From contig NZ_MTQL01000006.1 in assembly GCF_001984125.1 (NCBI RefSeq), positions 496,001 through 560,000 on the forward strand: a stretch of DNA of 64,000 nucleotides, read 5' to 3'. Source of the stretch: Leifsonia sp. ALI-44-B. GTDB taxonomy: Bacteria > Actinomycetota > Actinomycetes > Actinomycetales > Microbacteriaceae. The translations under genes were made by a program, and so were the position numbers. Of the stretch, positions 49,057-57,320 are shown one piece after another; position 1 is the stretch's first letter; every line of letters begins with the position of its first letter. The notes under the pieces were generated by a model. That model searched no databases and was not told the origin of the DNA. It saw nothing but the letters and a program-made list of their open reading frames with translations.

Positions 49057-49071
49057 TGTGGTCTGACCACA
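49057..49071. promoter_or_regulatory. Candidate operator upstream of cydA (TGTGGTCTGACCACA)
   Basis: A perfect 7-1-7 inverted repeat TGTGGTC-T-GACCACA lies between cydA and the divergent dedA gene. Its core TGGTCTGACCA matches the shape of operators bound by FadR-branch GntR regulators such as lactate- or fatty-acid-responsive repressors. On the minus strand a candidate -10, TACGAT at 49042-49037, lies 14 nt downstream, so the palindrome would cover the -35 region of a cydA promoter. Confidence 0.7.
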
Positions 49072-49148
49072 TGCTCACCTTTTCGGAAAGGCACAAAAAC
49101 GAGCCCCGATCACGGTACGAATATCGGGTCTTCTCCAGCCTCGATCAC

Positions 49149-49161
49149 TAGGCTTCGGCTC
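49149..49161 (+). promoter_or_regulatory. Leaderless-type -10 element of the dedA gene
   Basis: TAGGCT at 49149-49154 is followed by seven bases and then the GTG at 49162. No ribosome binding site is present. Confidence 0.45.
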
Positions 49162-49968
49162 GTGAACGACATCCTCATGTGGTTGCTCGACCTCGTCCAG
49201 AGCGTCGACCCCGTGCTGCGCACCCTCCTGGCCGGGCTGGGCATCTTCCTCGAGACCTCCGTGCTCGTCGGTCTCGTCGTTCCGGGCGACACCATGGTGC
49301 TCGTGGCCTCGACGGCCGTCGACGGGCCCGTGCAGTACCTCTCGATGGTGCTCGTCGTCATCGCGGGCGCTCTCGGCGGCGAATCGGTCGGTTTCGCGCT
49401 CGGGCGCTACTTCGGCCCCAAGATCCGCGCGTCGCGCCTCGGTCGCAAGATCGGCGAGCACAACTGGGTGCGCGCCGAGAACTATCTGCAGCGCCGCGGC
49501 GGCATCGCGGTGTTCGTGTCGCGGTTCCTGCCCGTGCTGCACTCGCTCATCCCGCTGACCGTCGGCATGAGCACCATGACCTACCGCAAATTCATGGCCT
49601 GGACCATCCCCGCCTGCGTCATCTGGTCGACCGCCTATGTCACGGTCGGCTCAGTCGCCGCTGGCACGTTCCGCGAGCTCTCCGAGAAGTTGCACTTCGC
49701 GGGCTACCTCTTCGTCGGCGTCATCGTTGTGTTCCTCGTGGCCGTCCTCGTCGTCAAGAAGGTTCTGCACCGCAGCGAAGAGCGCCACATGACGGCGGAT
49801 GTCGCGAGCGATGCAGCTGGCAACCCCGCTGGCCCCGGCAACTCCGCCAGCCCGGCGGCCACCTCGGCGCGCGCAACCCCCGAGGCAGGCGCCGCAACCA
49901 TGACAGACTTGTCGGGTGCCCCACGACAGCGACCGCTCCCCCGACGCACCCCTCGTCGCCCACGCTAG
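49162..49968 (+). CDS. DedA family membrane protein
   Basis: A 268-residue protein of the DedA/SNARE-associated family, implicated in recycling of undecaprenyl phosphate and other lipid translocation. The conserved parts are ETSVLVGLVVPGDTMVLVAS, GALGGESVGFALGRYFGPKIR and FVSRFLPVLHSLIPLTVGMSTMTYRKF, with about four or five membrane segments. The C-terminal 60 residues are Ala/Pro/Arg-rich and probably disordered. Its 3' end overlaps the APP1-like gene by 53 nt in another frame, so the two are probably coexpressed. Confidence 0.9.
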   Translation: MNDILMWLLDLVQSVDPVLRTLLAGLGIFLETSVLVGLVVPGDTMVLVASTAVDGPVQYLSMVLVVIAGALGGESVGFALGRYFGPKIRASRLGRKIGEHNWVRAENYLQRRGGIAVFVSRFLPVLHSLIPLTVGMSTMTYRKFMAWTIPACVIWSTAYVTVGSVAAGTFRELSEKLHFAGYLFVGVIVVFLVAVLVVKKVLHRSEERHMTADVASDAAGNPAGPGNSASPAATSARATPEAGAATMTDLSGAPRQRPLPRRTPRRPR

Positions 49969-50983
49969 ACGAACGCTCCACCGCGCCGCGCGCATCGACG
50001 ATGCCGTGCAAGATTGGCGCCACCGCCGCGCCCGCAAACGCGGTGACATCGCCACGGTCGTGCCCTTCACGGGCTACGGTTCCACCACATGGGTGCGGGT
50101 CCTCGCGCGCGTCGTCCTCACGCCGCCCAAGGTCGCCACACCCGCGAAAGACCTCGACAAACCCGACGAGCGCATCCGCGGGTGGCGCAGCTTCACGAGC
50201 ATCCCCGTCGTCGAGGCGGATGTCTGGGTGCAGGTCGGCGACACGAAGCACCGCGTGCAGGCCGACCGCGGGGGCGTCGTCGACGTCGTCGTCACGGCCG
50301 ACCTCCAGCCCGGCTGGCAGAGCATCACGCTCGGCACCGAAGACACCGAGCCCGTCGAGGCCCGGGTCTACATCGTCGACCCCAGCACGCGCCTCGGCGT
50401 CATCTCCGACGTCGACGACACCGTCATGGTCACGGCGCTCCCCCGGCCGTTCGTGGCGGCGTGGAACACCTTCGTGCTCGACGAACACGCGCGCACACCC
50501 GTCCCCGGCATGGCCGTCATGCTCGAGCGACTGACGCGCAGTCATCCGACCGTGCCCGTCATCTACCTGTCGACCGGCGCCTGGAACGTTGCTCCCACGC
50601 TGACGCGGTTCCTGTCGCGCAACCTCTACCCGTCCGGGCCCCTGCTGCTCACCGACTGGGGTCCTACGCACGATCGATGGTTCCGCAGCGGGCGGCTGCA
50701 CAAGGAGACCAACCTGCGACGGCTCGCGGACGAGTTCCCCGACATCCGGTGGTTGCTCGTCGGCGACGACGGCCAGCACGACGAAGAGATCTACGGCGCA
50801 TTCTCCGAGGAGCGTCCCGAGCACGTCGCGGGTGTCGCCATCCGCCAGCTGTCCCCCGGTGAGGCGGTTCTCGCGGGTGGTCGCTCGAAACCCGACGAGC
50901 ACGCGCCCTCGCAGGCTCACTGGATCTATGCGCCCGACGGCGCCGGGCTGCTCGATCGCCTGTCGGAGTTCGATCTGTCCTAG
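49916..50983 (+). CDS. APP1-like phosphatidate phosphatase domain protein (DUF2183)
   Basis: A 355-residue protein with the HAD-like motif DVDDTV (165-170) used for phosphoryl transfer, then VIYLSTGAWNVAPTLTRFL, TDWGPTH and WLLVGDDGQHDEEIY, the pattern of the APP1 catalytic domain. The yeast relative dephosphorylates phosphatidate; the bacterial substrate is unknown. The N terminus is a beta-rich domain (FTGYGSTTWVRVLARV). Starting at a GTG inside dedA, it shares 53 nt with it. The pairing with a lipid-translocating DedA protein suggests a role in lipid-phosphate handling, which is inference. Confidence 0.85.
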   Translation: MPHDSDRSPDAPLVAHARRTLHRAARIDDAVQDWRHRRARKRGDIATVVPFTGYGSTTWVRVLARVVLTPPKVATPAKDLDKPDERIRGWRSFTSIPVVEADVWVQVGDTKHRVQADRGGVVDVVVTADLQPGWQSITLGTEDTEPVEARVYIVDPSTRLGVISDVDDTVMVTALPRPFVAAWNTFVLDEHARTPVPGMAVMLERLTRSHPTVPVIYLSTGAWNVAPTLTRFLSRNLYPSGPLLLTDWGPTHDRWFRSGRLHKETNLRRLADEFPDIRWLLVGDDGQHDEEIYGAFSEERPEHVAGVAIRQLSPGEAVLAGGRSKPDEHAPSQAHWIYAPDGAGLLDRLSEFDLS

Positions 50984-51037
50984 GTGTCATGCGAGGGCCG
51001 CGCGTCGGCCCGGCACCCGATGCGAAGGGAGAATGGG

Positions 51038-52111
51038 ATGGCCCGGAAAAACCGCTTACGTGCGCTGACGAGCGCAACGCCCATCCGCACGGCGAAGCGT
51101 CTCCCCCTCATCCAGGCCGTCAAGACCTCCGTCGCCACCATCGCCGCGTGGTTCGTGGCCATCACGGTTCTGCCGGGCCAGCTGCCCATCTTCGCGGCCA
51201 TCGCGGCCCTGCTCGTGGTGCAACCGAGCGTCAACCAGTCGCTCGGCAAGGCCGTCGAGCGCAGCGTCGGCGTCATCGCGGGTGTCCTCATCGCGTCGGC
51301 CATCGGCATCGTCTTCGGGCAACAGGGCTGGATCGTGCTCGCCGCGATCGTCGTGTCGATCCTCATCGGCTGGGCGCTGCGCCTGACGCCCGGATCGTCG
51401 AACCAGATCCCGATCAGCGCCATGCTCGTGCTGTCGATCGGCGCCACGACCCCGGGCTACGCCGTCGACCGCATCATCGAGACGCTCATCGGCGCGGCCA
51501 TCGGCGTGATCGTGAACGCGCTCATCGTGCCGCCCGTCATGATCGGGCCGGCGCGCGCGGATGCCGCAGCCCTCGTCGCCGAACTGGCCGCGAGCCTCGA
51601 CCGACTGGCCGACATCCTCGCCACGCCGCACAGCCACAGCGCGGTCGAGGGCGCCATGATCGAGGCGCGACTGCTGCGGCCCATGCGCGACAAAGCCGTC
51701 GAATCGCTCTCCAAGGGCGAAGAGTCGCTCACGTTGAACCCGCGGCGGTCGGCTCACCGCGACGAGTTGCGACAGATTCGTGAGCTGCTCGATCGCCTCT
51801 CCCCCGTGGTCACCCGCACGATCGGCATGACCCGGGCCGTGCGCGACCACTACGACGCGACCCTCTCCGAAGAATCGACCGTGCAACAGATTGCCCGCGA
51901 GCTGCACCGCGCCGCGCACGACCTGCGGCTCCTCGCCCGACCGTCCGGCGAGGAACGCGATGAGGATGCCGAACCGGTCACGGCCGAGATCCCCGCGTTG
52001 ACCGCACCCCTGGTCATTCAGCGGCCGCACCCCGACCACTGGATCCTGATCGGTTCGCTGCTCGAAGACCTGCGGCGCGTGCGCGAAGAGATCGTGGGCG
52101 CGAACTCCTGA
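51038..52111 (+). CDS. FUSC/aromatic acid exporter-like membrane protein
   Basis: A 357-residue protein with an N-terminal block of about six membrane segments (residues 20-170, LIQAVKTSVATIAAWFVAITVL to AAIGVIVNALIVPPVMI) and a cytoplasmic helical C-terminal domain with heptad-like stretches. This is the layout of FUSC and DUF939-type putative exporters. The ATG at 51038 is chosen because AAGGGAG lies about 6 nt upstream; the frame remains open to 50984, next to the preceding gene's stop. The substrate is unknown. It is the last gene of a dedA-APP1-FUSC run ending at a strong hairpin. Confidence 0.8.
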   Translation: MARKNRLRALTSATPIRTAKRLPLIQAVKTSVATIAAWFVAITVLPGQLPIFAAIAALLVVQPSVNQSLGKAVERSVGVIAGVLIASAIGIVFGQQGWIVLAAIVVSILIGWALRLTPGSSNQIPISAMLVLSIGATTPGYAVDRIIETLIGAAIGVIVNALIVPPVMIGPARADAAALVAELAASLDRLADILATPHSHSAVEGAMIEARLLRPMRDKAVESLSKGEESLTLNPRRSAHRDELRQIRELLDRLSPVVTRTIGMTRAVRDHYDATLSEESTVQQIARELHRAAHDLRLLARPSGEERDEDAEPVTAEIPALTAPLVIQRPHPDHWILIGSLLEDLRRVREEIVGANS

Positions 52112-52147
52112 GCGTCGGCACTCTGACGAGGCCCCGTGCGCGCAGAA

Positions 52148-52183
52148 AAGCGGCGGAGAGTCCCGAGGGATTCTCCGCCGCTT
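52148..52183. terminator. Strong hairpin between convergent FUSC and YceI genes
   Basis: A stem of about 16-17 bp with one wobble pair (AAGCGGCGGAGA-GTCCC against GGGAT-TCTCCGCCGCTT) around a tiny loop. TTTT follows on the minus strand (from AAAA at 52146-52149), so it should stop minus-strand transcription best and plus-strand transcription partly. Confidence 0.85.
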
Positions 52184-52283
52184 CCGAGTGGCTGCGCGAG
52201 GCGACAGGCTGACGCGTGGTCAGGCGGTGACGGGCGACAGAGGCTCCGTCATCCGCGTCGTCTCGGCGGGCCGAGGAGTGGGA

Positions 52284-52838
52284 CTACGCCTGGAGCGCGG
52301 CCTGCAGCTCGATGGTGATGGTGACCTTCTCGCCGAGCAGCACGCCGCCGGTCTCGAGGGCCGCGTTGTAGTTCAAGCCGAAGTCTTCACGGTTGATAAC
52401 GGTGGTAGCGGTCGCGCCGGCCTTGTAGTTGCCGTACGGGTCCTGGCTGAAGCCACCGAAGTCGAAGTCGAACGTGACGGGCTTGGTGACACCCTTGATG
52501 GTGAGGTTTCCGTCGACCTTGAAGTCGCCCTTTTCCTGGCGGACCGCGGTCGAGACGAAGTCGATGGTCGGGTACTTCTCGGCCTCGAAGAAGTCACCGG
52601 TGCGCAGGTGGCCGTCGCGGTTGGGCTCGTTGGTGTTGATCGACTCGACCTTGGCGTGCGCGGTAACGCTCGAGTCGAGGGGGTTCTCGCCCGTGACGAG
52701 CGTGCCCTCGAAGAGGTCGAACGTGCCGCGGACCTTCGAGATCATGAGGTGGCGGATGCTGAAGCTGACTTCGGAGTGCGTGGGGTCGATGACCCAGGTG
52801 CCGGCCTTGTAACCGGGAATGTCGATGGTGTCCGTCAT
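52284..52838 (-). CDS. YceI family protein
   Basis: A 184-residue lipocalin-like beta-barrel with the family pattern GTWVIDPTHSEVSFSIRHLMISKVRGTF at the N terminus, LRTGDFFEAEKYPTIDF in the middle and GVLLGEKVTITIELQA at the end. YceI proteins bind isoprenoid or other lipophilic molecules; no signal peptide is present here, so this member is cytoplasmic. GGAGCACC precedes the ATG. It stands alone on the minus strand, divergent from the TetR regulator at about 290 nt, which could control it. Confidence 0.92.
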   Translation of the reverse strand: MTDTIDIPGYKAGTWVIDPTHSEVSFSIRHLMISKVRGTFDLFEGTLVTGENPLDSSVTAHAKVESINTNEPNRDGHLRTGDFFEAEKYPTIDFVSTAVRQEKGDFKVDGNLTIKGVTKPVTFDFDFGGFSQDPYGNYKAGATATTVINREDFGLNYNAALETGGVLLGEKVTITIELQAALQA

Positions 52839-53126
52839 GAGGTGCTCCTTGTTCGTTCGGTGATCCGGATATCGGACCGTGGCGGGCTCATCGCCACCGA
52901 ACTATGCAAACACATGTAAATGGATGTCTATTCCAGTTTCGTCAAACTTCTTCTGAACGATGTCGGATGCCGCGACGTCCCGCCCCTGCCGACACCGCAA
53001 CGCCCCTGATAAGCTCGGATTTCATAGGCCGCGGCCGCGCGAACCCGAAGCTCGCCGGCAGATGAACGCGTGTTGCACCGCCCCGGCGTGTCGCAGGCTC
53101 GGCCGCTCGCAAGAATAGGGGTTCCC
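52839..53126. other. Divergent intergenic region between yceI-type and tetR-type genes
   Basis: About 290 bases that are locally more AT-rich than their surroundings around 52905-52955. TTGACG on the minus strand (about 52942-52947) could be a -35 for the YceI gene, but no clear -10 follows. A short inverted repeat AGTTT-CGTC-AAACT lies around 52935-52948 and might be an operator. Otherwise nothing is recognised. Confidence 0.4.
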
Positions 53127-53753
53127 ATGACGCAGCCCGTCACCCACGCACCGGCCGACTCCCTGCCCGCGCCCACGCCCGCCGTGTCCGACCGTGCGCT
53201 GCCCGTGCGTGATCGCATCCTCAACGCTGCGACGGCCCTGTTCTACGCCGAGGGCATTCGCGCCGTCTCGGCCGACAAGATCATTCAGGCCGCGGGCATC
53301 ACCAAGGTCACGTTCTACCGCTACTTCCCGTCGAAGGACGACTTGGTCGTCGCCTACCTCGAGAACCGCGCCGCCTGGGAGCGCGCCGGCATCAGCCATG
53401 TGCTGGCCCGGGCCGCGAATCATCCGTCGATCGCGCTCGGCCTCGTGGCACGCGCACTCGGCGACGAGGCGTGCGTGCCGGGGTTCCGTGGCTGCGCGTT
53501 CCTGAACGCGGGTGCCGAATACCCCGACCCCGAGCATCCCGTGCGCGTTGTCATCGACGAGCACCGTCGATGGGGCATCCGCACCGCACGCGAGGCACTC
53601 GAGAAGATCGGCGTGCCCGATGCCGAGTCGGTGGCCGAAGAGCTCATGATGCTGCGCGACGGCGCCATGATCTCGGGCTATGTGAGCGATCCCTCGACCG
53701 TCGGCCAGAACCTTTTCAAGGCGGGGCGCGCGGTCATTCAGTACCGCGGCTGA
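53127..53753 (+). CDS. TetR family transcriptional regulator
   Basis: A 208-residue repressor-type regulator. The N-terminal helix-turn-helix (about 25-72) reads RDRILNAATALFYAEGIRAVSADKIIQAAGITKVTFYRYFPSKDDLVVAYL. The C-terminal ligand domain (GLVARALGDEACVPGFRGCAFLNAGAEYPDPEHPV) resembles regulators of organic hydroperoxide or small-molecule response genes, with a cysteine in the GFRGCAF motif. The ATG at 53127 has AGGGG upstream. The first 20 residues are Pro/Ala-rich. The divergent YceI gene is its nearest possible target. Confidence 0.93.
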   Translation: MTQPVTHAPADSLPAPTPAVSDRALPVRDRILNAATALFYAEGIRAVSADKIIQAAGITKVTFYRYFPSKDDLVVAYLENRAAWERAGISHVLARAANHPSIALGLVARALGDEACVPGFRGCAFLNAGAEYPDPEHPVRVVIDEHRRWGIRTAREALEKIGVPDAESVAEELMMLRDGAMISGYVSDPSTVGQNLFKAGRAVIQYRG

Positions 53754-53788
53754 CACCGGCGCGCGTGCGGCCCTCGACGGCTCGCACG

Positions 53789-53838
53789 GGCAGGCAGTGG
53801 CAGGCAGGGGCAGACAGGGGCAGACATCGGCAGGCACG
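53789..53838 (+). repeat. Five tandem 10-bp repeats (GGCAGGCAGG-like)
   Basis: Five imperfect 10-base units run head to tail: GGCAGGCAGT, GGCAGGCAGG, GGCAGACAGG, GGCAGACATC, GGCAGGCACG. They lie in the noncoding gap between the TetR gene and the tRNA-Ala terminator. No reading frame covers them convincingly. The period is close to one DNA helical turn. Confidence 0.8.
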
Positions 53839-53922
53839 TCGAGCGGGGCCCTAGGCGCAGCGCTCAAAAACGCTCTCAGGCCCCCAGCGCTTCTCACCGC
53901 TGAGATTCGATGGGATTCGGGC

Positions 53923-53965
53923 AAAAAATATGGCCCCGCAGATGATTCTGCGAGACCATATTTTG
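53923..53965 (-). terminator. Terminator of tRNA-Ala
   Basis: On the minus strand a long hairpin (AAAATATGG paired with CCATATTTT, continued by GCAGA/TCTGC) ends in a T6 run. It begins only about six bases after the tRNA 3' end. Confidence 0.85.
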
Positions 53966-53970
53966 TGTTT

Positions 53971-54046
53971 TGGTGGATCTGAGGGGACTCGAACCCCTGA
54001 CCCCCTGCATGCCATGCAGGTGCGCTACCAGCTGCGCCACAGACCC
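53971..54046 (-). tRNA. tRNA-Ala (anticodon GGC)
   Basis: A 76-base tRNA gene including the encoded CCA. The acceptor stem GGGTCTG pairs with CAGATCC (one G-T wobble), the D arm contains GCGCAGCTGGTAGCGC, the anticodon stem CCTGC/GCAGG encloses loop ATGGCAT with anticodon GGC, and the T arm is GGGGTTCGAGTCCCC. It decodes GCC and GCU, heavily used in this GC-rich genome. Confidence 0.97.
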
Positions 54047-54124
54047 AGATTTTGTCTCCGATCGCTCGAAGCAACCTGTTTAGATTACTACACGAATCGG
54101 CCGAAGACGAAATCGAGACGGCAC

Positions 54125-54514
54125 TTATCGAAGATCTTCTGTCGACGATTGCGTGACCTTCTCGGGCAGAGGCAGAACGGGGCAATCTTTCCACAGGCGC
54201 TCGAGCGAATAGAACATGCGCTCCTCCTCATGGAAGACGTGCACCACGATGTCGCCGAAGTCGATGAGCACCCAACGGCCGGCGCCGTGGCCTTCCCGGC
54301 GCAGGGTCTTGTGCCCGGCCAGGTTGAGCTGATCTTCGACTTCGCCGGCGATGGCCTGGACGTTGCGTTCGCTGCGGCCGGTGGCCAGCAGGAAGATATC
54401 GACGAACGGGAGGGGCTCTGACACGTCGAGCGCGACGAGGTCGTCGGCGCCCTTCGAGTCGGCGGCTTCGGCGGCGATGGCCAGAAGCTCGAGCGAGGTG
54501 TCGCGTGCGGTCAC
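54125..54514 (-). CDS. rsfS: Ribosome silencing factor RsfS
   Basis: RsfS binds L14 of the 50S subunit and blocks subunit joining in starved cells. The 129-residue protein has the family's core DIFLLATGRSERNVQAIAGEVEDQL and the conserved GHGAGRWVLIDFGDIVVHVFHEEERMFYSLERLW. It starts at the GTG at 54514. It lies after nadD and a membrane protein gene, the usual nadD-rsfS neighbourhood, with one extra gene inserted here. Confidence 0.95.
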   Translation of the reverse strand: MTARDTSLELLAIAAEAADSKGADDLVALDVSEPLPFVDIFLLATGRSERNVQAIAGEVEDQLNLAGHKTLRREGHGAGRWVLIDFGDIVVHVFHEEERMFYSLERLWKDCPVLPLPEKVTQSSTEDLR

Positions 54515-54584
54515 GGTGTGGATCCTTTCACGGTGGGGATTCCCACCTGCGCCGCCACGGGCGGAGCGTTGATACGAGGGAGGG

Positions 54585-56390
54585 CTAGAAGGCGCCCACG
54601 ACGAAGCCGACGATCACCACGGCGAGCACGGCCGTGAGCAAGGCTCCGGCAGTGATGGCCAGGATGATGAGCAGGCGGTGGTCGCGGCTGGGCGCCGGAG
54701 GGTTGATCACGTCGCCCGTCTGCGTGTGCGTGCTGACGGCACGGGCCGCCGAGACGGGGGTGCCGGCCGTTGCGGGCGCGGCCTCTTCGTCGGCCTCGAA
54801 CATGGTGTCGAGTTCAGCTTTATCGAAGTAGTTGGGGTGCTGCCCCGTGGAGGACAGGCTCGCGGGCAGATCGATCGAACCCGTGACGATCACGTTGCCG
54901 TTCGAGGAGATCGGCCCGGTGAGCGAGTCGTTCGTCGGCATGGTGGGCAGGATGAGCGCGTTCGAGGCGGCTTGCGCCTCGGCTGCCTCCACACCACGCG
55001 CGATGATGCGGTCGAAGGGCTGCTCGTGCGGAACGGTCGTGCTGGATGCCGTGCCCGCTTCGAGAACCTGCTCGCCGAAGCCTTCGGCGAGCTTGGGCGC
55101 GCCGTCTTCGGCGCCGGCTGCGTCGGTGGCGACACCCTCGGCCGAGTCGCCATCATCCGGCGCCGACGACGAAGCGGCGTCGGAGTGGGAGTTCTCGACG
55201 ACCTCGGGTACGACGATCGTTTCGGGAGTCTTCGCCGAGGCGGAGTCCCGTGACGGAGATCCACCGTCGGTGTCGGTGCCAGCGTCGGCGTCCTCCACGG
55301 TCTCGGCGTCGACAGCGTCGCTGGGCGTCGACGCAGCGCCGGTCGCATCATCCGCACCGAGGGGCGTGTAGCTCGAGCGACGCGGGCCCGGTCGACCCGA
55401 CGTCTGCTCGCCGTCGTCCGAGGCGTTGTCGAGGCGCTCGATGAGCGGAGCCGCATTCGCGGCCGGTTTGCCGATGAAGGCGGGGCGGATGGGGGCGACG
55501 GGCGTGGCCGGCTTGGCCGCCACGCCGTTAGAGCCGGCGGCCGCTTCGGCGTCTGCCGCCTCGCGCGAAGCCTCTTCAGCACGCTTGGCTTCCTGGGCAG
55601 CCTTCTTCTCGGCACGCTTGGAACGCTTCGATGTTTTCGCGGGGGCGGTCTCTACGGCGTCGTCGCCACCGTGTTCGCCGGCATCGCTCGCCGTGTTGTC
55701 GGCGGCTTCGCCGTTCCCGTTAGCGCTGGCTTCAGCGTTGCCGTTCTCGGCCTCGCTGTCTTCGGCGTCACCGGATTCCGCGTCACCGGATTCGACGCCA
55801 GCGGATTCGACGTCACTGTCCACGGCAGCGGCCGCGTCCTGTTCGGCAACGTCTGACGACTCCGGCGCGTTCTCAGCTGCACCATCACCCTCACGGCGAA
55901 GGTCCTCGGATGCCGCACCGTGGGACGACGAAGCATCGGCTGCGACGGCAGGCGCCGAAGCCGCACGGGCGGCTGCCGCATCCGCCGCACTGATGATGGG
56001 AACCGAGGCGGTCTTAGCCTTCTCGAGGTCACGGGCCTGACGCCTCGTCAGCGGGATGCCCGCCTGCGCACGCTTCTCGAGCTCGGCGATCTCTTCGAGG
56101 GACAGAGCGGGTGCGGTCTGCCGAGCGGCTTCGGCCTTCTCGGCGTCGGTGGATGCGTCGGCCGCGGCTCGCTCGGCCGCCTGCATGTCGGGAATCTGAC
56201 CACCGGCAACGGCAGCGGACGTGGAAACGCGCCGCGAACGGGTGGCGGGCGCGGCCGGAACCGTTTTCGCGGCATCGCCCGAGGATGTGGAGCCTTCGCC
56301 GGCGCCGACGATGGGCACGCCTTGCGTGTCGACCCCGCGCCGCTCGCGCATCTGGCGGCGGGTGAGTTGTGGCTCGTCGTTCGAACTCAT
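54585..56390 (-). CDS. Acidic, low-complexity, tail-anchored membrane protein of unknown function
   Basis: A 601-residue protein between nadD and rsfS. Almost all of it is Ala/Asp/Glu/Ser/Thr-rich and looks disordered. The only predicted membrane segment is at the extreme C terminus (about 573-601, [26 protein letters not shown]), so it would be tail-anchored with the acidic part in the cytoplasm. The motif LTRRQxRxxxx occurs twice, near residues 9-19 and near 114. A basic/acidic cluster [18 protein letters not shown] lies near the middle. The ATG overlaps the nadD stop by 4 nt (ATGA), so it is translated with nadD. I do not recognise a family; the layout suggests a scaffold or spacer, not an enzyme. 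Confidence 0.75.
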   Translation of the reverse strand: MSSNDEPQLTRRQMRERRGVDTQGVPIVGAGEGSTSSGDAAKTVPAAPATRSRRVSTSAAVAGGQIPDMQAAERAAADASTDAEKAEAARQTAPALSLEEIAELEKRAQAGIPLTRRQARDLEKAKTASVPIISAADAAAARAASAPAVAADASSSHGAASEDLRREGDGAAENAPESSDVAEQDAAAAVDSDVESAGVESGDAESGDAEDSEAENGNAEASANGNGEAADNTASDAGEHGGDDAVETAPAKTSKRSKRAEKKAAQEAKRAEEASREAADAEAAAGSNGVAAKPATPVAPIRPAFIGKPAANAAPLIERLDNASDDGEQTSGRPGPRRSSYTPLGADDATGAASTPSDAVDAETVEDADAGTDTDGGSPSRDSASAKTPETIVVPEVVENSHSDAASSSAPDDGDSAEGVATDAAGAEDGAPKLAEGFGEQVLEAGTASSTTVPHEQPFDRIIARGVEAAEAQAASNALILPTMPTNDSLTGPISSNGNVIVTGSIDLPASLSSTGQHPNYFDKAELDTMFEADEEAAPATAGTPVSAARAVSTHTQTGDVINPPAPSRDHRLLIILAITAGALLTAVLAVVIVGFVVGAF

Positions 56391-56992
56391 GGGCTACTCC
56401 GGTAAAGGTGGTGTTTGGTGATGTACTGCACGACACCGTCGGGAACTAAATACCAGACCGGGAAACCCCGGTTAACCCGGCTCCGACAGTCGGTAGACGA
56501 TATCGCCAGCGCAGGAACCTCCAGCAAGCTTACGTCTTGCTGGGGCAGCCCCGAGATGTTGAGTGGATGTCCCGGACGACTCACAGCGACGAAGTGGGCC
56601 AGTGACCAGAGCTCGTCGTGATCTTTCCAACCCAGGATCTGGGCCACGGCATCGGCCCCCGAGATGAAGAAGAACTCAGCGTCGGGCCGCTGTTTGCGCA
56701 GATCGCGCAGAGTGTCGATCGTGTAGGTGGGCCCGCCCCGGTCGATATCGACGCGGCTGACGGTGAACTGCGGGTTGGATGCCGTGGCGATCACGGTCAT
56801 GAGGTAGCGGTGCTCGCTGCTCGTCACCGTCTGCTTGTGCCACGGGCTGCCCGTGGGGACGAAGATGACTTCGTCGAGTCCGAACGACTGCGCGACCTCA
56901 CTGGCCGCGACCAAGTGCCCATGGTGAATGGGGTCGAACGTTCCACCCATCACGCCGATGCGTGGCCGGGTGGTGCTCGCGGCGGAGGTCAC
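56387..56992 (-). CDS. nadD: Nicotinate-nucleotide adenylyltransferase NadD
   Basis: Adenylates nicotinate mononucleotide in NAD synthesis. The 201-residue protein has the nucleotidyltransferase motif [11 protein letters not shown] at 16-26, [30 protein letters not shown] and the closing [12 protein letters not shown], in which SST is the second nucleotide-binding signature. The start is a GTG at 56992. Its stop overlaps the start of the acidic membrane protein gene. Confidence 0.96.
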   Translation of the reverse strand: MTSAASTTRPRIGVMGGTFDPIHHGHLVAASEVAQSFGLDEVIFVPTGSPWHKQTVTSSEHRYLMTVIATASNPQFTVSRVDIDRGGPTYTIDTLRDLRKQRPDAEFFFISGADAVAQILGWKDHDELWSLAHFVAVSRPGHPLNISGLPQQDVSLLEVPALAISSTDCRSRVNRGFPVWYLVPDGVVQYITKHHLYRSSP

Positions 56993-57021
56993 AGGTCGTC
57001 GACTGCTATCTGGCGCCCGAC

Positions 57022-57234
57022 TTAGTGGCCGTGGCCGGAGACGTCGTGGTCGTGAACGCGGCCTGCGCGAGCGTTGGCCTTGGCGGCGTGACGGTTCGCG
57101 ACGTCGCGGTAGGAGAACGTGGCGAGGCCGAGGAGAATGAAGATGATGGCGGCGATCAGCGCATACATCCAGGTCGGCATGGGCAGCTCGACGTGTGCTT
57201 CGGCCGCGGCCAGCACGATGGTCGCAAAGGACAT
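57022..57234 (-). CDS. Small single-span membrane protein, unknown function
   Basis: A 70-residue protein with one membrane segment at about 22-45 ([21 protein letters not shown]). The N terminus is short and the C-terminal tail is basic then histidine-rich ([10 protein letters not shown]), which could bind metal. A GGAG ribosome binding site lies 5 nt before the ATG at 57234. It sits between nadD and proA, where actinobacteria often have a similar small gene. No known family assigned. Confidence 0.7.
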   Translation of the reverse strand: MSFATIVLAAAEAHVELPMPTWMYALIAAIIFILLGLATFSYRDVANRHAAKANARAGRVHDHDVSGHGH

Positions 57235-57320
57235 CAGTTCTCCGTTCGATGTTTTTTCACGGCCCCGTGCGCGTTATCACGCCAAAAGAGCCTCGTAGTA
57301 GTGTACCGGCTCGGCACGCG

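Noticed and set aside
48939-49161. A Rex-type redox operator upstream of cydA
   Set aside because: No TTGTGAA-N6-TTCACAA-like sequence was found; the only clear palindrome has a GntR/FadR-like core.
53766-53788. A terminator after the TetR gene
   Set aside because: CGTGCG...CGCACG can pair with an inner GCC/GGC, but there is a bulge and no T tract, so it is not supported as a terminator.
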